Assembly (NCBI GenBank): GCA_021373025.1
Contig: JAJFTL010000022.1
Span: forward strand, 186,001 to 250,000
Direction of reading: 5' to 3'
Source: a bacterium
Lineage (GTDB): Bacteria > Caldisericota > Caldisericia > Cryosericales > Cryosericaceae
DNA: 64,000 nucleotides
In this document: positions 43,909 through 53,454 of the stretch, one piece after another
How positions within the stretch are numbered: position 1 is the first letter of the stretch
Layout: the number at the start of each line of letters is the position of its first letter
Translations under genes and position numbers: made by a program
Notes under the pieces: generated by a model
Told to the model about the DNA's origin: nothing
Seen by the model: only the letters and a program-made list of their open reading frames with translations
Database searches by the model: none

Positions 43909-45259
43909 GTTCTCGTTTATTCCAGCAACGGCCGAAGATCAGCAGGCGATGCTTGAAAAGATCGGCCTGGACTTTGATGAGATTGTCGGATGCCTTGCTG
44001 GCAATGCGTGCGTGGAAGGAGGTCTTCGCCTTCCTGACGGGTTGACTGAAGACCAGATCCTTGAGAAGTGGGATGCGCTCATGTCCCGGAATTCCGCTGC
44101 CAAGAAGGCATCCCTGCTGGGCGCGGGTGCATATATGCACTTCATCCCGGCAGTTGTGCCACATCTTGCATCTCTGCCTGGTTTTGTCACGGCCTATACG
44201 CCCTACCAGCCTGAGATCAGCCAGGGTACCCTGCAGGGGCTCTTCGAATTTCAGTCATTTATCGTAGAGTTGACGGACATGGAGCTGGCCAACTGTTCGA
44301 TGTATGACGGTGCGTCATCGACCGCTGAGGCGCTCCTGATGGCACATCGGGTCAAGCAGGTCGATCGTGTTTTTGTGGCGGCTTCCGTGAACCCGTCATA
44401 TCTTGCGACGGTCCAGACATATCTGCGGCCGCACGGCATTGTCCTGGAAACCATCGAGCGCGACGAGAACGGGCAGGTCTCCATGAAGGACCTTGAGTCC
44501 AAGTTGTCTGCTTCGGCTTGCAGTGCGGTGCTGGTCCAGAGTCCCAACTACTTTGGGGTCATCGAGAATCTTGGTGCGATTGGGAGCGTGGTACACGCGC
44601 ACGGTGCACTTTTTGTGGAGTCGTTTACGGAGGCTATGGCGCTCGGGCTTTTGAAGTATGGCCTTGGTACTGGGGCGGACATCGTTACAGGCGAGGGACA
44701 GTCGCTTGGTCTTCCAATGTCATTTGGTGGTCCACATCTTGGCATCTTCGCGACTCGCAAGGAATTCAGCCGCCAATTTCCTGGACGCATCGTCGGCGAG
44801 TCGATCGATACGCAGGGGCGCACGGCCTTTGTCATGACACTGAGAGCCCGTGAACAGGACATCCGCCGGGAGAAGGCAACGTCAAACATCTGCTCGAATC
44901 ATGCACTCAATGCAATGACAGCTGCTATCTATCTTGGCAGTGTGGGGCCATCGGGACTGAGGGCGCTCGCTTGTGAGAGTGCTGCGAAGTTGGACAAACT
45001 TGTCCACGGACTTGAAGCCACTGGTCGTTTCGTGCGCGTTTTCAAGGAAGCTCCGGTGTTCGACGAAGTCGTCCTGGCCAGCTCCATTTCTCCCGAAGAT
45101 CTGCGTTCCCGTTTGGCTGGCATCCCAGTGTTTCCACCACTGGCACTTCCTGGTGGTAGTACCCCGGAGGTTGCAGGCATGCCATATGCCTATCTGATGT
45201 GTGCAACTGAGCTGCTCAAGGACAGTCTCCTTGAACAAGTGGTCAGAGCGTTGAGCTGA
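43886..45259 (+). CDS. gcvPA: Glycine dehydrogenase (decarboxylating) subunit 1
   Basis: The first half of the two-subunit P protein, about 457 residues from ATG 43886 (GTG 43874 is an alternative). Landmarks are FIPATAEDQQAMLEKIG at the start, YTPYQPEISQGTLQ and the conserved MYDGASSTAEALLMAHR near 137-153. This subunit contributes to the PLP pocket with GcvPB. The split form is typical of Firmicutes, Thermotogae, Caldiserica and related anaerobes. gcvPB follows nine bases later. Confidence 0.95.
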   Translation: MQSIAKNRFSFIPATAEDQQAMLEKIGLDFDEIVGCLAGNACVEGGLRLPDGLTEDQILEKWDALMSRNSAAKKASLLGAGAYMHFIPAVVPHLASLPGFVTAYTPYQPEISQGTLQGLFEFQSFIVELTDMELANCSMYDGASSTAEALLMAHRVKQVDRVFVAASVNPSYLATVQTYLRPHGIVLETIERDENGQVSMKDLESKLSASACSAVLVQSPNYFGVIENLGAIGSVVHAHGALFVESFTEAMALGLLKYGLGTGADIVTGEGQSLGLPMSFGGPHLGIFATRKEFSRQFPGRIVGESIDTQGRTAFVMTLRAREQDIRREKATSNICSNHALNAMTAAIYLGSVGPSGLRALACESAAKLDKLVHGLEATGRFVRVFKEAPVFDEVVLASSISPEDLRSRLAGIPVFPPLALPGGSTPEVAGMPYAYLMCATELLKDSLLEQVVRALS

Positions 45260-45268
45260 GGTGGCAAG

Positions 45269-46720
45269 ATGACACTATATGAGAAGAGTGTTGCAGGCCG
45301 GTCTGCCTTTTCATTTGGATTTGAGGAAGATCTTGCGGGTGTCGAGGAGCGCGTTCCAGAATATGCTCAGGCTCCGATGAAACAGTTGCCGCAGGTGAGT
45401 GAGCTGGACTTGGTACGGCACTTTACCAGTCTTGCCTCGAAGAACTATGGTGTGGACACGGGTTTCTATCCCCTGGGTTCATGCACGATGAAGTACAATC
45501 CCAAGATCAATGAGCGCATGGCGGCTGATCCACGTCTTACGGGTCGCCACCCGCTGGATAGTGCGGCAGATAACCAGGGTATTCTACAGATGGAATTCGA
45601 GCTCAAAGAGTCGCTGCAAGAGATCACGGGGATGGACGATTTTACGTTGCAGCCTGCATGCGGGGCCCATGGCGAACTCACCGGCATGCTCATCATTCAC
45701 GCGTATATGCAGGACCATGACCCCAAGCGCACGAAGGTGCTGATTCCTGATTCAGCGCATGGAACGAATCCTGCTTCAGCCACAATGGCCGGATTCCAGA
45801 CCGTGACCATTCCTTCCAACGAGCGAGGCAGTGTTGACATGGACGCCTTGGACAAACTCATGGATGATACGGTGGCAGGGATCATGCTGACCAACCCGAA
45901 CACGGTGGGGTTATTTGAAGAGAACAGCACTCAGATTGCAGAACTGGTGCATGCCCGAGGGGGGCTTCTGTACTATGATGGAGCCAACCTGAATGCTCTG
46001 ATGGGACTCGTGCGCCCCGGCGATCTTGGGTTCGACGTCGTCCATTTGAACCTTCACAAGACATTCTCAACGCCGCATGGCGGTGGAGGACCGGGGGCTG
46101 CTCCTGTCGGCGTCAAGAAGTTTCTGGCTGATTACTTGCCAACTCCCGTTGTCGTCTACCGAGACGGAGCGTACGTTCTTGATAGCGATAGGCCCCACAC
46201 GATTGGGCGCATGTCGGCATTTTATGGCAATACCGCCGTACTTGCCCGCGCCTATGTCTACATCCAGATGATGGGCAGAGACGGGCTTCTTGCTGCGAGC
46301 CATGCCGCGGTCATCAATGCCAACTATGTCAAGGCACTCTTGAGTCCGTATTATCCGCCGGCATATGACAGGCCCGTTATGCACGAAACAGTGCTAAGTG
46401 CCAAAGGATATGACAAGTATGGGGTCACCCTGCTCGACATCGCAAAGCGACTCATGGACTACGGATTCCATCCGCCGACCATCTACTTTCCGCATTTCCC
46501 TCCCTATGCTGAGGAAGTCATGATGGTGGAGCCGACCGAAAGTGAGAGCAAGGAAACAATGGATGCCTTCTGTGACGCTCTGATAAAGATCAGCCGGGAA
46601 GCGAAAGAGAATCCTGAGCTCCTGTTGTCGGCCCCACACAACACCGTGGTGACACGAGTAAATGAAACCTATGCGGCCCGTCACCTGGTCACGAGTCATC
46701 GTGACAAGCAGGGAACCTGA
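45269..46720 (+). CDS. gcvPB: Glycine dehydrogenase (decarboxylating) subunit 2
   Basis: The PLP-bearing half of glycine decarboxylase, 483 residues, oxidising glycine to CO2 and an aminomethyl group on H protein. The PLP lysine lies in [18 protein letters not shown] (about 254-271); [11 protein letters not shown] and [10 protein letters not shown] are also clear. The sequence ends in the normal C terminus. argS starts four bases after the stop. With gcvH and gcvPA it supports glycine fermentation or one-carbon supply. Confidence 0.97.
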   Translation: MTLYEKSVAGRSAFSFGFEEDLAGVEERVPEYAQAPMKQLPQVSELDLVRHFTSLASKNYGVDTGFYPLGSCTMKYNPKINERMAADPRLTGRHPLDSAADNQGILQMEFELKESLQEITGMDDFTLQPACGAHGELTGMLIIHAYMQDHDPKRTKVLIPDSAHGTNPASATMAGFQTVTIPSNERGSVDMDALDKLMDDTVAGIMLTNPNTVGLFEENSTQIAELVHARGGLLYYDGANLNALMGLVRPGDLGFDVVHLNLHKTFSTPHGGGGPGAAPVGVKKFLADYLPTPVVVYRDGAYVLDSDRPHTIGRMSAFYGNTAVLARAYVYIQMMGRDGLLAASHAAVINANYVKALLSPYYPPAYDRPVMHETVLSAKGYDKYGVTLLDIAKRLMDYGFHPPTIYFPHFPPYAEEVMMVEPTESESKETMDAFCDALIKISREAKENPELLLSAPHNTVVTRVNETYAARHLVTSHRDKQGT

Positions 46721-46724
46721 CTAC

Positions 46725-48380
46725 GTGCTGAATCTACGTGAAACAATAGACCGACAGGTCAACATTGCGCTCAGGGACCTCCTTGCTCCTGAGGAGGTCC
46801 CTCTTGCCGTCTGCTCATTGGCGCGTCCAGGGTTTCTTGACTATACCCTGTCCCTACCGATGAAGGTAGCCAGGACTCGCCACCAGGCTCCGCTGGCCAT
46901 CGCGCAGCAACTCCAGCCTGCTCTTGCCGGTATGCCTGTTGCAGGGTTGGTCGAGGCGGTTGCTCCGGGCTACATCAACATCCGGCTTGCAGATGGATTC
47001 GTCGCGGAACAGCTGAGCCTGATTCTCGCTTCATCTCCACAGACCCTACTGTGCAGGGAAGCGAACGGCCAGAGGATCCAGGTCGAGTTCGTAAGCGCCA
47101 ATCCTACGGGGCCTCTGCACGTTGGGAACGGTCGTGGAGCTGCTCTTGGATCCGTGCTGGCGACACTGCTGGAGACGCAGGGCTATGATGTGGGACGCGA
47201 GTACTACGTCAATGACTATGGCTCGAAAATGCGGCTCTTCACCGAGTCGATCGCTCATGAGCTCTTTCAAATGATGGGACTTGAGTTCCCGATGCCGGAC
47301 GATGGGTATCGTGGGTCATACATCCCCGAGCTTGCACGCGAGATCTTTGCCCGGAAGGGAGCAGAGTTGAGATCCGTCCCGGACGCAGAGCGCTTGTCGA
47401 TCATAGAACGTGAGGGCAGGGAACTGGTGCTGACTGGTATTCGGCAGTCACTTGAAGAGATGGGTGTCTCATTCGATACCTGGTTCTCTGAGAGGTACCT
47501 TGTCGAGAACGGATGGAACGACAGGGTTCTTGAGCAGTTTCGGGCGAGGGGCGTTGTCTACGACCGGGACGGTGCGGTCTGGCTTCGTTCCACTGACTTT
47601 GGCGATGACAAGGATCGCGTCCTGGTGCGCCGCGATGGGGAACCGACCTATACACTTACTGATGCTGCATACCACTTCAACAAGTTTGAGCGCGGGTATG
47701 CGAAGAGCATCGACGTTTTCGGCGCAGACCACATCGGGCATATCGTTCCCATGCAGGCGTTGATGAAGAGCCTTGGACTTCCCGAAGACTTCCTCGAGAT
47801 TATCATCTATCAGATCGTTCACTTTCTGCGTGGTGGCCAGCATGTTGTTCTCTCCAAACAGACGGGCGAGATCATTGAGCTGGCAGACTTGGTGCGCGAG
47901 GTTGGCAAGGACCAGGCGCGTGTCTTCTTCCTGCTTTCGTCGGCAGATTCCGAGCTTGAGTTTGACTTGGAAACCGCGAAGGAGAATTCGCTGGACAACC
48001 CGGCATATTATCTCAAATACACGCATGCAAGACTTGCGAGTGTCATGCGACAGGCAAGGGGAATCGGTGGTTCCATTCCGGCAGAGGCGCGCGATTGCGA
48101 TGTGTCACAGCTTACAACCCCTGAAGATCGTGAACTGCTGAAGTGTCTGCTCAAAGCGCAGGATGAAGTGGATGATGCGGCACGCACAAGACAGCCTCAT
48201 CGGATACTCTACCTCGCCAGTGAGCTTGCCAAATCTGTGAATACGTTCTACCAGAAAGAGAAGGTCATCCAGGAAGACACTGCGCTGGCGCAGGCGCGCA
48301 TGGTGCTCATTGTTACTGCGCAGCGTCTGTTGCAGGCATATGCGTACATTCTGGGCATCGACCTGCCCGAAGCCATGTAG
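46725..48380 (+). CDS. argS: Arginyl-tRNA synthetase
   Basis: A 551-residue class I synthetase. The N-terminal Add-1 domain is followed by the ATP-binding signature HVGNGRGAALG (HIGH-like; about 125-135, in SANPTGPLHVGNGRGA), the catalytic core, and the degenerate KMSK-like SKQTGEII loop near 383, then the anticodon-binding DALR domain with the C-terminal YILGIDLPEAM. ArgRS often lacks a canonical KMSK. The start is GTG 46725 (ribosome site GGGA), four bases past gcvPB; further upstream starts (46662) overlap it. Confidence 0.96.
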   Translation: MLNLRETIDRQVNIALRDLLAPEEVPLAVCSLARPGFLDYTLSLPMKVARTRHQAPLAIAQQLQPALAGMPVAGLVEAVAPGYINIRLADGFVAEQLSLILASSPQTLLCREANGQRIQVEFVSANPTGPLHVGNGRGAALGSVLATLLETQGYDVGREYYVNDYGSKMRLFTESIAHELFQMMGLEFPMPDDGYRGSYIPELAREIFARKGAELRSVPDAERLSIIEREGRELVLTGIRQSLEEMGVSFDTWFSERYLVENGWNDRVLEQFRARGVVYDRDGAVWLRSTDFGDDKDRVLVRRDGEPTYTLTDAAYHFNKFERGYAKSIDVFGADHIGHIVPMQALMKSLGLPEDFLEIIIYQIVHFLRGGQHVVLSKQTGEIIELADLVREVGKDQARVFFLLSSADSELEFDLETAKENSLDNPAYYLKYTHARLASVMRQARGIGGSIPAEARDCDVSQLTTPEDRELLKCLLKAQDEVDDAARTRQPHRILYLASELAKSVNTFYQKEKVIQEDTALAQARMVLIVTAQRLLQAYAYILGIDLPEAM

Positions 48381-48424
48381 GCGACGGTCAGGAATCAGCG
48401 ATTTAAAAGCGAAATGAGGATATC

Positions 48425-48793
48425 ATGAAAAACATACGAAGGTTGCGGCTTGAGTCATTCATAAGACGCAGCGTCGAGAGCAAGCTGGTGCTGATGGACG
48501 ATCCTGAACTGCGACTCTTGACTGTGACACGCATTGAGCTCTCCAATGACTCTCGGCTTGCCAAGGTATACGTCTCAAGCCTCTCTGGCGATGAAAGCCA
48601 TCAGGAAGCGCTCATGGCCGCGCTCTCGAGAGCGTCGGGCAGGTTTCAGCAAACGCTGGCGAGTGATGTGTCGATGCGGTTTACCCCACTGCTGTCTTTC
48701 CACTTCGACCAGGGTTTTGTGAAGGGCACACAGGTGGTAGAGTTGCTGACCCAGCTGGAGAAGGACGAAAAGAAGCACGACTCGGCTCTATGA
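48425..48793 (+). CDS. rbfA: Ribosome-binding factor A
   Basis: A 122-residue KH-fold factor that matures the 5' end of 16S rRNA. The pattern RLESFIRRSVESKLV (about 9-23), DPELRLLTVTRIELSNDSRLAKVYVS and the closing FTPLLSFHFDQGF fit RbfA. It starts 44 bases past argS and overlaps nrnA by four bases. In most bacteria rbfA-nrnA stand before truB-ribF, which here lie 45 kb away. Confidence 0.92.
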   Translation: MKNIRRLRLESFIRRSVESKLVLMDDPELRLLTVTRIELSNDSRLAKVYVSSLSGDESHQEALMAALSRASGRFQQTLASDVSMRFTPLLSFHFDQGFVKGTQVVELLTQLEKDEKKHDSAL

Positions 48794-49791
48794 ACAGGGT
48801 TGACCTGGAAGCCGTTGCAGCACGAATCCGTCCGGCACACACGGTGTTTCTCTTCACGCATGAGTTCGCGGACGGCGATGCTCTTGGGTCCATGGTTGCC
48901 TTGGTGCTATTTCTGCGTTCCATGGGCAAGACTGTTCATGCATTCGTTCCTGGCAAGGTCCAGAATGTGTATCGTTTTCTGGGGACAGACGAGTTGTTGA
49001 ATACGATGTCGGCACAAATGGCCTCCGAGGCAGTGCGTACAGAGCGCGTCACATGCCTCAGTGCGGATGCAGCGGATCTGGATCGTCTGGGAGAGTGGAA
49101 ATCGCTTTTCCTCGCCGGAGCTGAACGACTGGTGATTGACCACCATGGTACCAACACGGGGTTTGGTGACGTGTGTGCTGTCGATGCTTCAGCCAGCTCG
49201 TGCTGCGAAGTTCTTTTGGATCTTTTCAGCGTGGTTGATGTGACCCTTGTCGACGCCAAGATAGCGTCAGCACTCTACGCAGGGCTGATGGCAGACACGG
49301 GTTCCTTTCAATACGCGAATACTGGAGTGCAGTCGTTCCTCCACGGTGCACGGCTTGTCGAGCTGGGTGCTTCGCCGGATGCCATCGCGTGCAGTATCTA
49401 TGAAGGCAAACCATATGCTGCCTTGAGACTCACGGCGGCAGCTGTCTCAGCTTCGCGCCTCCTGTATGCTGGGCAGGTCGTGGTGTCGCACGTGACGCGC
49501 GAGATGCTGGAACATTCTGGTGCGTTGGACGAGGATACGGATGGTATCACCGACGAACTGCGGCGCATAGCTGGGACGAAAGTCGTTGTCGTGTTCCGCG
49601 AGGCACTGGACGGCTCAGTCAAGGTGAGCCTGCGTGGCAAGTATGGGTTTGACGTTAGGCGTATCGCCACGGTGTTCGGTGGTGGAGGGCACCCGCTCGC
49701 CGCGGGCTGTACCATAGCAACAGGACTTGGCGAGGCGGAGGCACTCGTCCTTACCGAACTCGACCGATATTTGGGGCCGTCCAGAATCTGA
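48790..49791 (+). CDS. nrnA: NanoRNase/pAp phosphatase NrnA-type DHH protein
   Basis: A 333-residue DHH/DHHA1 phosphoesterase. The first motif region FADGDALGSMVAL carries the D-x-D pair, the DHH motif is VIDHHGTN (about 114-121), DTGSFQYANTG follows, and the DHHA1 domain has GGGGHPLAAGC near the C terminus (about 297-307). It degrades short RNAs and/or pAp, and in some lineages hydrolyses the c-di-AMP breakdown product pApA, which fits the cdaA gene here. It overlaps rbfA by four bases. Confidence 0.94.
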   Translation: MNRVDLEAVAARIRPAHTVFLFTHEFADGDALGSMVALVLFLRSMGKTVHAFVPGKVQNVYRFLGTDELLNTMSAQMASEAVRTERVTCLSADAADLDRLGEWKSLFLAGAERLVIDHHGTNTGFGDVCAVDASASSCCEVLLDLFSVVDVTLVDAKIASALYAGLMADTGSFQYANTGVQSFLHGARLVELGASPDAIACSIYEGKPYAALRLTAAAVSASRLLYAGQVVVSHVTREMLEHSGALDEDTDGITDELRRIAGTKVVVVFREALDGSVKVSLRGKYGFDVRRIATVFGGGGHPLAAGCTIATGLGEAEALVLTELDRYLGPSRI

Positions 49792-49856
49792 TACCTGTGA
49801 CCAGATCGTGGATCCCAGGACGTGCCGCACTGACCAATGACGGTCGGCTCAAGGTG

Positions 49857-51704
49857 TCAGTGGTTCGTATGGTTGACCAACAGTTGGGTGGGACAGGGAT
49901 TCAGATAGTCCTGTATGCCACACGCATGGCAGCCAGTCTCGCGGCAGGTCGGTAGCAGCTGGCCTTTTTGTGCAGCCTCGTGTTCTTTTCGCAGGAAGTC
50001 GATCGATACGCCTGCATCAATCGTTTGCCAAGGTAGTTCACTGTCTAGGGGAATACTGCGGTGCAGGAAGACGGCTGGATCGACGCCCTGCTTGGCGATA
50101 GCTTCCTGCCAGAGATCGAATCTGAACGATTCACGCCAACCGTCGAATTTGGCTCCGCTTCTCCAAGCCGTCTCGATGACATTGCCAATTGTGCGGTCAC
50201 CTCGGCTGAGCAGACCTTCGAGGAAGGCAGTGCGGGGGTCGCCGAAGTCAACGTGCACTTTCCCACCGAAGCCTCGGAATGCCTTGCGAAGGTACTCGAT
50301 CTTGGCTTCGTAGGCTGATAAAGAGTCCTGAGCGCACCATTGAAAGGGGGTGTCGGGGCGGGGGACGAAGGGATTGACACTAAGATTGATGCCAATGTCT
50401 CGGCGGAACCCCCTGCCAAACGTATAGATCCGGTTCACCAGATCGACCATGGCATCAAGATCTTCCTTCGTTTCGGTTGGAAGGCCGAACATAAAATAGA
50501 ATTTGACGAGGTGCCACCCCTTTCCGAAAACAGTGCGCAAGGTCTTGAAGATGGATTCCTCGGTGATGTTCTTATTAATGACATCGCGCAGTCGCTGGCT
50601 TCCAGCCTCGATCGCAAAGGTCAGCGAGCCTTCGCGCGTTCGCTTGATCTCATCAGCAAGGTATTCTGGAAAGTTCTCCATGCGCAATGATGGGAAGGAG
50701 ATCGCGACGTTGTGCTGTTCCCTGTATGCGCGGACGAGGTCGACAAGGCCCGGCAGATCGCTGTAGTCCGTGCTGCTGAGTGACAGCAGGCCGACTTCCT
50801 CATATCCGGTGTTGGAAACGAGTTGTTCAAGCTGCTTCTGAATGGTTGCCAGTGACCGTTCGCGTGTTGGCCGATACGATATGCCAGCCTGACAGAAGCG
50901 GCATCCGCGCACACAACCGCGGAACAGCTCGATGACACCGCGGTCATGGACAGGCTCCCGATAGGGAACGATAGGAGCCGTAGGAGCGAAAGCATCATTG
51001 AGATCCTCGACGACTCGCTTGCGCACAATTCTTGGCACCGCAGATGAAGCCGGTTCCGCGACGACATAGGGAGCGTTGCGCAGGGCAGGGCGTACTCTGT
51101 ACAGCGATGGGACATAGACGCCCTCAACGTCACGAGCCAGTGTTGACAGGGCAATCTCGCGATTTGCTCCCGCCGCGCGTGATCCAGCGAGGCTTCGAAC
51201 AATTTCAGGGAACAAGTCTTCGCCATCGCCGATGCCAACCACATCCACGAAAGCCGCCATGGGCTCCGGGTTGAAAGCGCAGCTTCCACCAGCCAGAATA
51301 ATCGGCCAGTCGCTGCGATCGTCTGACCGTATGGGCAGTCTGGCCAGGTCGAGCATGTTGAGGACATTGGTGTAGGTCAGTTCCGTGCCGAGGCTGAACG
51401 CGATGAGATCAAACGATTCCAGCGGTTTCTGGCTCTCAAGGGAGAAGAGTGGAACCTGATGCTGCCTGAGCCAGGCTTCGAGATCATGGAAGGGTGCAAA
51501 TACACGCTCTGCAACGACACTGTCGATGCTGTTCAGGAGATGGTAGAGGATGAGGATGCCGTGAGACGACATGCCAACCTCATACAGATCTGGATAACTC
51601 AGAGCGACGCGGAATTTGTCTGACCAGTTCTTGTGAACTGCGTTGAGTTCATTTCCGGCGTAGCGTGATGGGCCTTCGAACTGTTCAAGGAAATGCATAT
51701 CCAT
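49857..51704 (-). CDS. TIGR03960-family B12-binding-like radical SAM protein
   Basis: A 615-residue protein of the family that pairs a vestigial B12-binding fold with a radical SAM core. The cluster motif is CVRGCRFC (residues about 265-272; ELFRGCVRGCRFCQAGISYRP). The N-terminal FSLGTELTYTNVLNML and GGSCAFNPEPMAAFVD segments are characteristic. In most genomes the partner TIGR03936 (DUF2344) domain is fused or adjacent; here no such gene is in the neighbourhood. The gene starts one base from the rodA stop, at the end of the cell-shape unit. Function unknown. Confidence 0.88.
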   Translation of the reverse strand: MDMHFLEQFEGPSRYAGNELNAVHKNWSDKFRVALSYPDLYEVGMSSHGILILYHLLNSIDSVVAERVFAPFHDLEAWLRQHQVPLFSLESQKPLESFDLIAFSLGTELTYTNVLNMLDLARLPIRSDDRSDWPIILAGGSCAFNPEPMAAFVDVVGIGDGEDLFPEIVRSLAGSRAAGANREIALSTLARDVEGVYVPSLYRVRPALRNAPYVVAEPASSAVPRIVRKRVVEDLNDAFAPTAPIVPYREPVHDRGVIELFRGCVRGCRFCQAGISYRPTRERSLATIQKQLEQLVSNTGYEEVGLLSLSSTDYSDLPGLVDLVRAYREQHNVAISFPSLRMENFPEYLADEIKRTREGSLTFAIEAGSQRLRDVINKNITEESIFKTLRTVFGKGWHLVKFYFMFGLPTETKEDLDAMVDLVNRIYTFGRGFRRDIGINLSVNPFVPRPDTPFQWCAQDSLSAYEAKIEYLRKAFRGFGGKVHVDFGDPRTAFLEGLLSRGDRTIGNVIETAWRSGAKFDGWRESFRFDLWQEAIAKQGVDPAVFLHRSIPLDSELPWQTIDAGVSIDFLRKEHEAAQKGQLLPTCRETGCHACGIQDYLNPCPTQLLVNHTNH

Positions 51705-51705
51705 G

Positions 51706-52815
51706 TCAGAACCTCAGGTCATCGCGCGTACGGTATACGCTGACAACGATCGAAGCAGCAAGTACTTGTGTGAGCAGGGACGAGCCACCGTAGCTGATAA
51801 AGGGCAAGGGAATCCCCGTAACGGGTGAGAGACCGATCGTCATGCCCATATTCACAGCTGCCTGCAAGAACCACATCGCCTGAATTCCTATGACCATATA
51901 GCGAGCAAAATCATCCGTAAGTGATCGGAAGACAAGGAAGGTTGACCACATCAGCAGGATAAACAGGACAACCAGCAGCGCGCTGCCTACGAATCCAAAC
52001 AGTTCTCCAACCAGTGAGAAAACAAAGTCTGCATACTGGACGGGAACGAAGGACAGCGGGGCCTGTGTGCTGCCCTTGATGCCGCGCCCCCACATTCCAC
52101 CAGATCCGGTGGCGACGATGGACTGCAAAACGTTGTAGCCGCTTCCGAGCGGGTCTGCCTGTGGATTGAGGAAGGTGTCGATACGTTCCCTCTGATAGGG
52201 CTTGAGGCCAAGCCACACGCCACCAGCAGCGAGAATCAGGGCCAATCCCAGCATGAGCAATTGTCGGTTACTCAGCCGAAAATGCAGCACCATGAAGACC
52301 GCAATTCCGAGCAGCATGACCGCCGACCCGAGATCCGGCTCTTTGGCGACAAGGAGAACAGATGGCACGACCGCCGCTGCCACGAGCAGCAATTTCATTC
52401 CTGTGCCAGCCCTTCTGTCCGGAAGGGTGAGAATGTAGGCCACTAGGATGATAATGGCAATCTTGTGAAGCTCGCTGGGCTGGAGACTTTGGGATCCTGG
52501 CAGAGTTATCCAGCGACGTGATCCGTACATGCCGGTTCCAATGAAGAGAACAGCCGTCAACAATCCCGTTTGAATCGCATAGATCGGGATTGCAAGAAAT
52601 CGGAAGACGCGGTAGTTCACGAACTGGACCGCAACCGCGACGCTCAGACTGAAAGCGAGGAGAAGGAGTGTCTTCTGGAAGTATGAAAAGAAGCTGCCAA
52701 CATGTCCAAGCGTGTACTGCTCCGCAAGGCTGGCAGTGTAGAACGTTGCCAGGTTGAAGCCAATAAGCAGCAGGACAGTGGCCATGAAGAACAGCGGAAA
52801 GTGTCGAGATTTCAC
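51706..52815 (-). CDS. rodA: Peptidoglycan polymerase RodA (SEDS family)
   Basis: A 369-residue integral membrane protein with about ten hydrophobic helices. SEDS landmarks are the loop with EPDLGSAVMLLGIAV and the conserved PVTGIPLPFISYGGSSLL close to the C terminus. It polymerises lipid II with its class B partner PBP2, encoded two genes upstream. It is separated from minC by nine bases and is the penultimate gene of the mreB-...-rodA unit, followed by a radical SAM gene at one-base spacing. Confidence 0.95.
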   Translation of the reverse strand: MKSRHFPLFFMATVLLLIGFNLATFYTASLAEQYTLGHVGSFFSYFQKTLLLLAFSLSVAVAVQFVNYRVFRFLAIPIYAIQTGLLTAVLFIGTGMYGSRRWITLPGSQSLQPSELHKIAIIILVAYILTLPDRRAGTGMKLLLVAAAVVPSVLLVAKEPDLGSAVMLLGIAVFMVLHFRLSNRQLLMLGLALILAAGGVWLGLKPYQRERIDTFLNPQADPLGSGYNVLQSIVATGSGGMWGRGIKGSTQAPLSFVPVQYADFVFSLVGELFGFVGSALLVVLFILLMWSTFLVFRSLTDDFARYMVIGIQAMWFLQAAVNMGMTIGLSPVTGIPLPFISYGGSSLLTQVLAASIVVSVYRTRDDLRF

Positions 52816-52824
52816 AGAGACTCT

Positions 52825-53454
52825 CTACTCCAAGATGTGGGGTTGTACGTCCAGTTTTCCCTGAACAGCCCTTGCCACGTAGTAATGGTTGCGCATGCCG
52901 ACCGGTGCCAGATGAAGCACGGCGCTGGTCGTGCCAATCGACAGTGATGCACCGCCAGCGATCTCAAGGCACGCAATGACGGCATCCTGATTGCCACGTA
53001 TGCCGGCAGCAACCGTCCCTTTGACAGCGCCAAATACAAAGCATGAACGCAGTGTCTCAATGCGCGAACCAGCCAGCACGGATCCAATGACCACGACATC
53101 TCTGGTTGTCTGGATCACCTCGCCCTGGGCCAGATCATGGGCAATAATCATGGCCGAATCGCCCGCGGCGGCAGGCTTCTTTGATTCGCGGATGCGATAA
53201 TTGCTGATGCTGAGGTTGTCGCCGACGATGGTTCTCAGCGCCCGCTCGAGCACGCCCAGCGTCTTAGGTCCGCACAGCCTGTTCTGGAGATCCACCTGGA
53301 GCTTGAGCTGAGGGAGAATGCGGTGCTGTGCTGCTGTTTGAGTGAGCAGCATGTGTTGTGCTTCCTTCCACTTTGCTTTGGGGTGGACGAGAGCCAGCAG
53401 TTCAGTCTGGCTCCCCTTGAAGACGACGATTGGTGTCGCGCTAGTTGCTGCCAT
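52825..53454 (-). CDS. minC: Septum-site-determining protein MinC
   Basis: A 209-residue MinC: an N-terminal domain (about 1-100) and the C-terminal beta-helical domain (about 105-205) with repeats such as VVVIGSVLAGSRIE and FGAVKGTVAAGIRGN. It inhibits FtsZ ring formation. The start ATG 53454 is behind a GGAGGG ribosome site and overlaps the PBP2 end by 14 bases; a longer upstream frame runs through the PBP2 gene. The partner minD is not in the window. Confidence 0.88.
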   Translation of the reverse strand: MAATSATPIVVFKGSQTELLALVHPKAKWKEAQHMLLTQTAAQHRILPQLKLQVDLQNRLCGPKTLGVLERALRTIVGDNLSISNYRIRESKKPAAAGDSAMIIAHDLAQGEVIQTTRDVVVIGSVLAGSRIETLRSCFVFGAVKGTVAAGIRGNQDAVIACLEIAGGASLSIGTTSAVLHLAPVGMRNHYYVARAVQGKLDVQPHILE

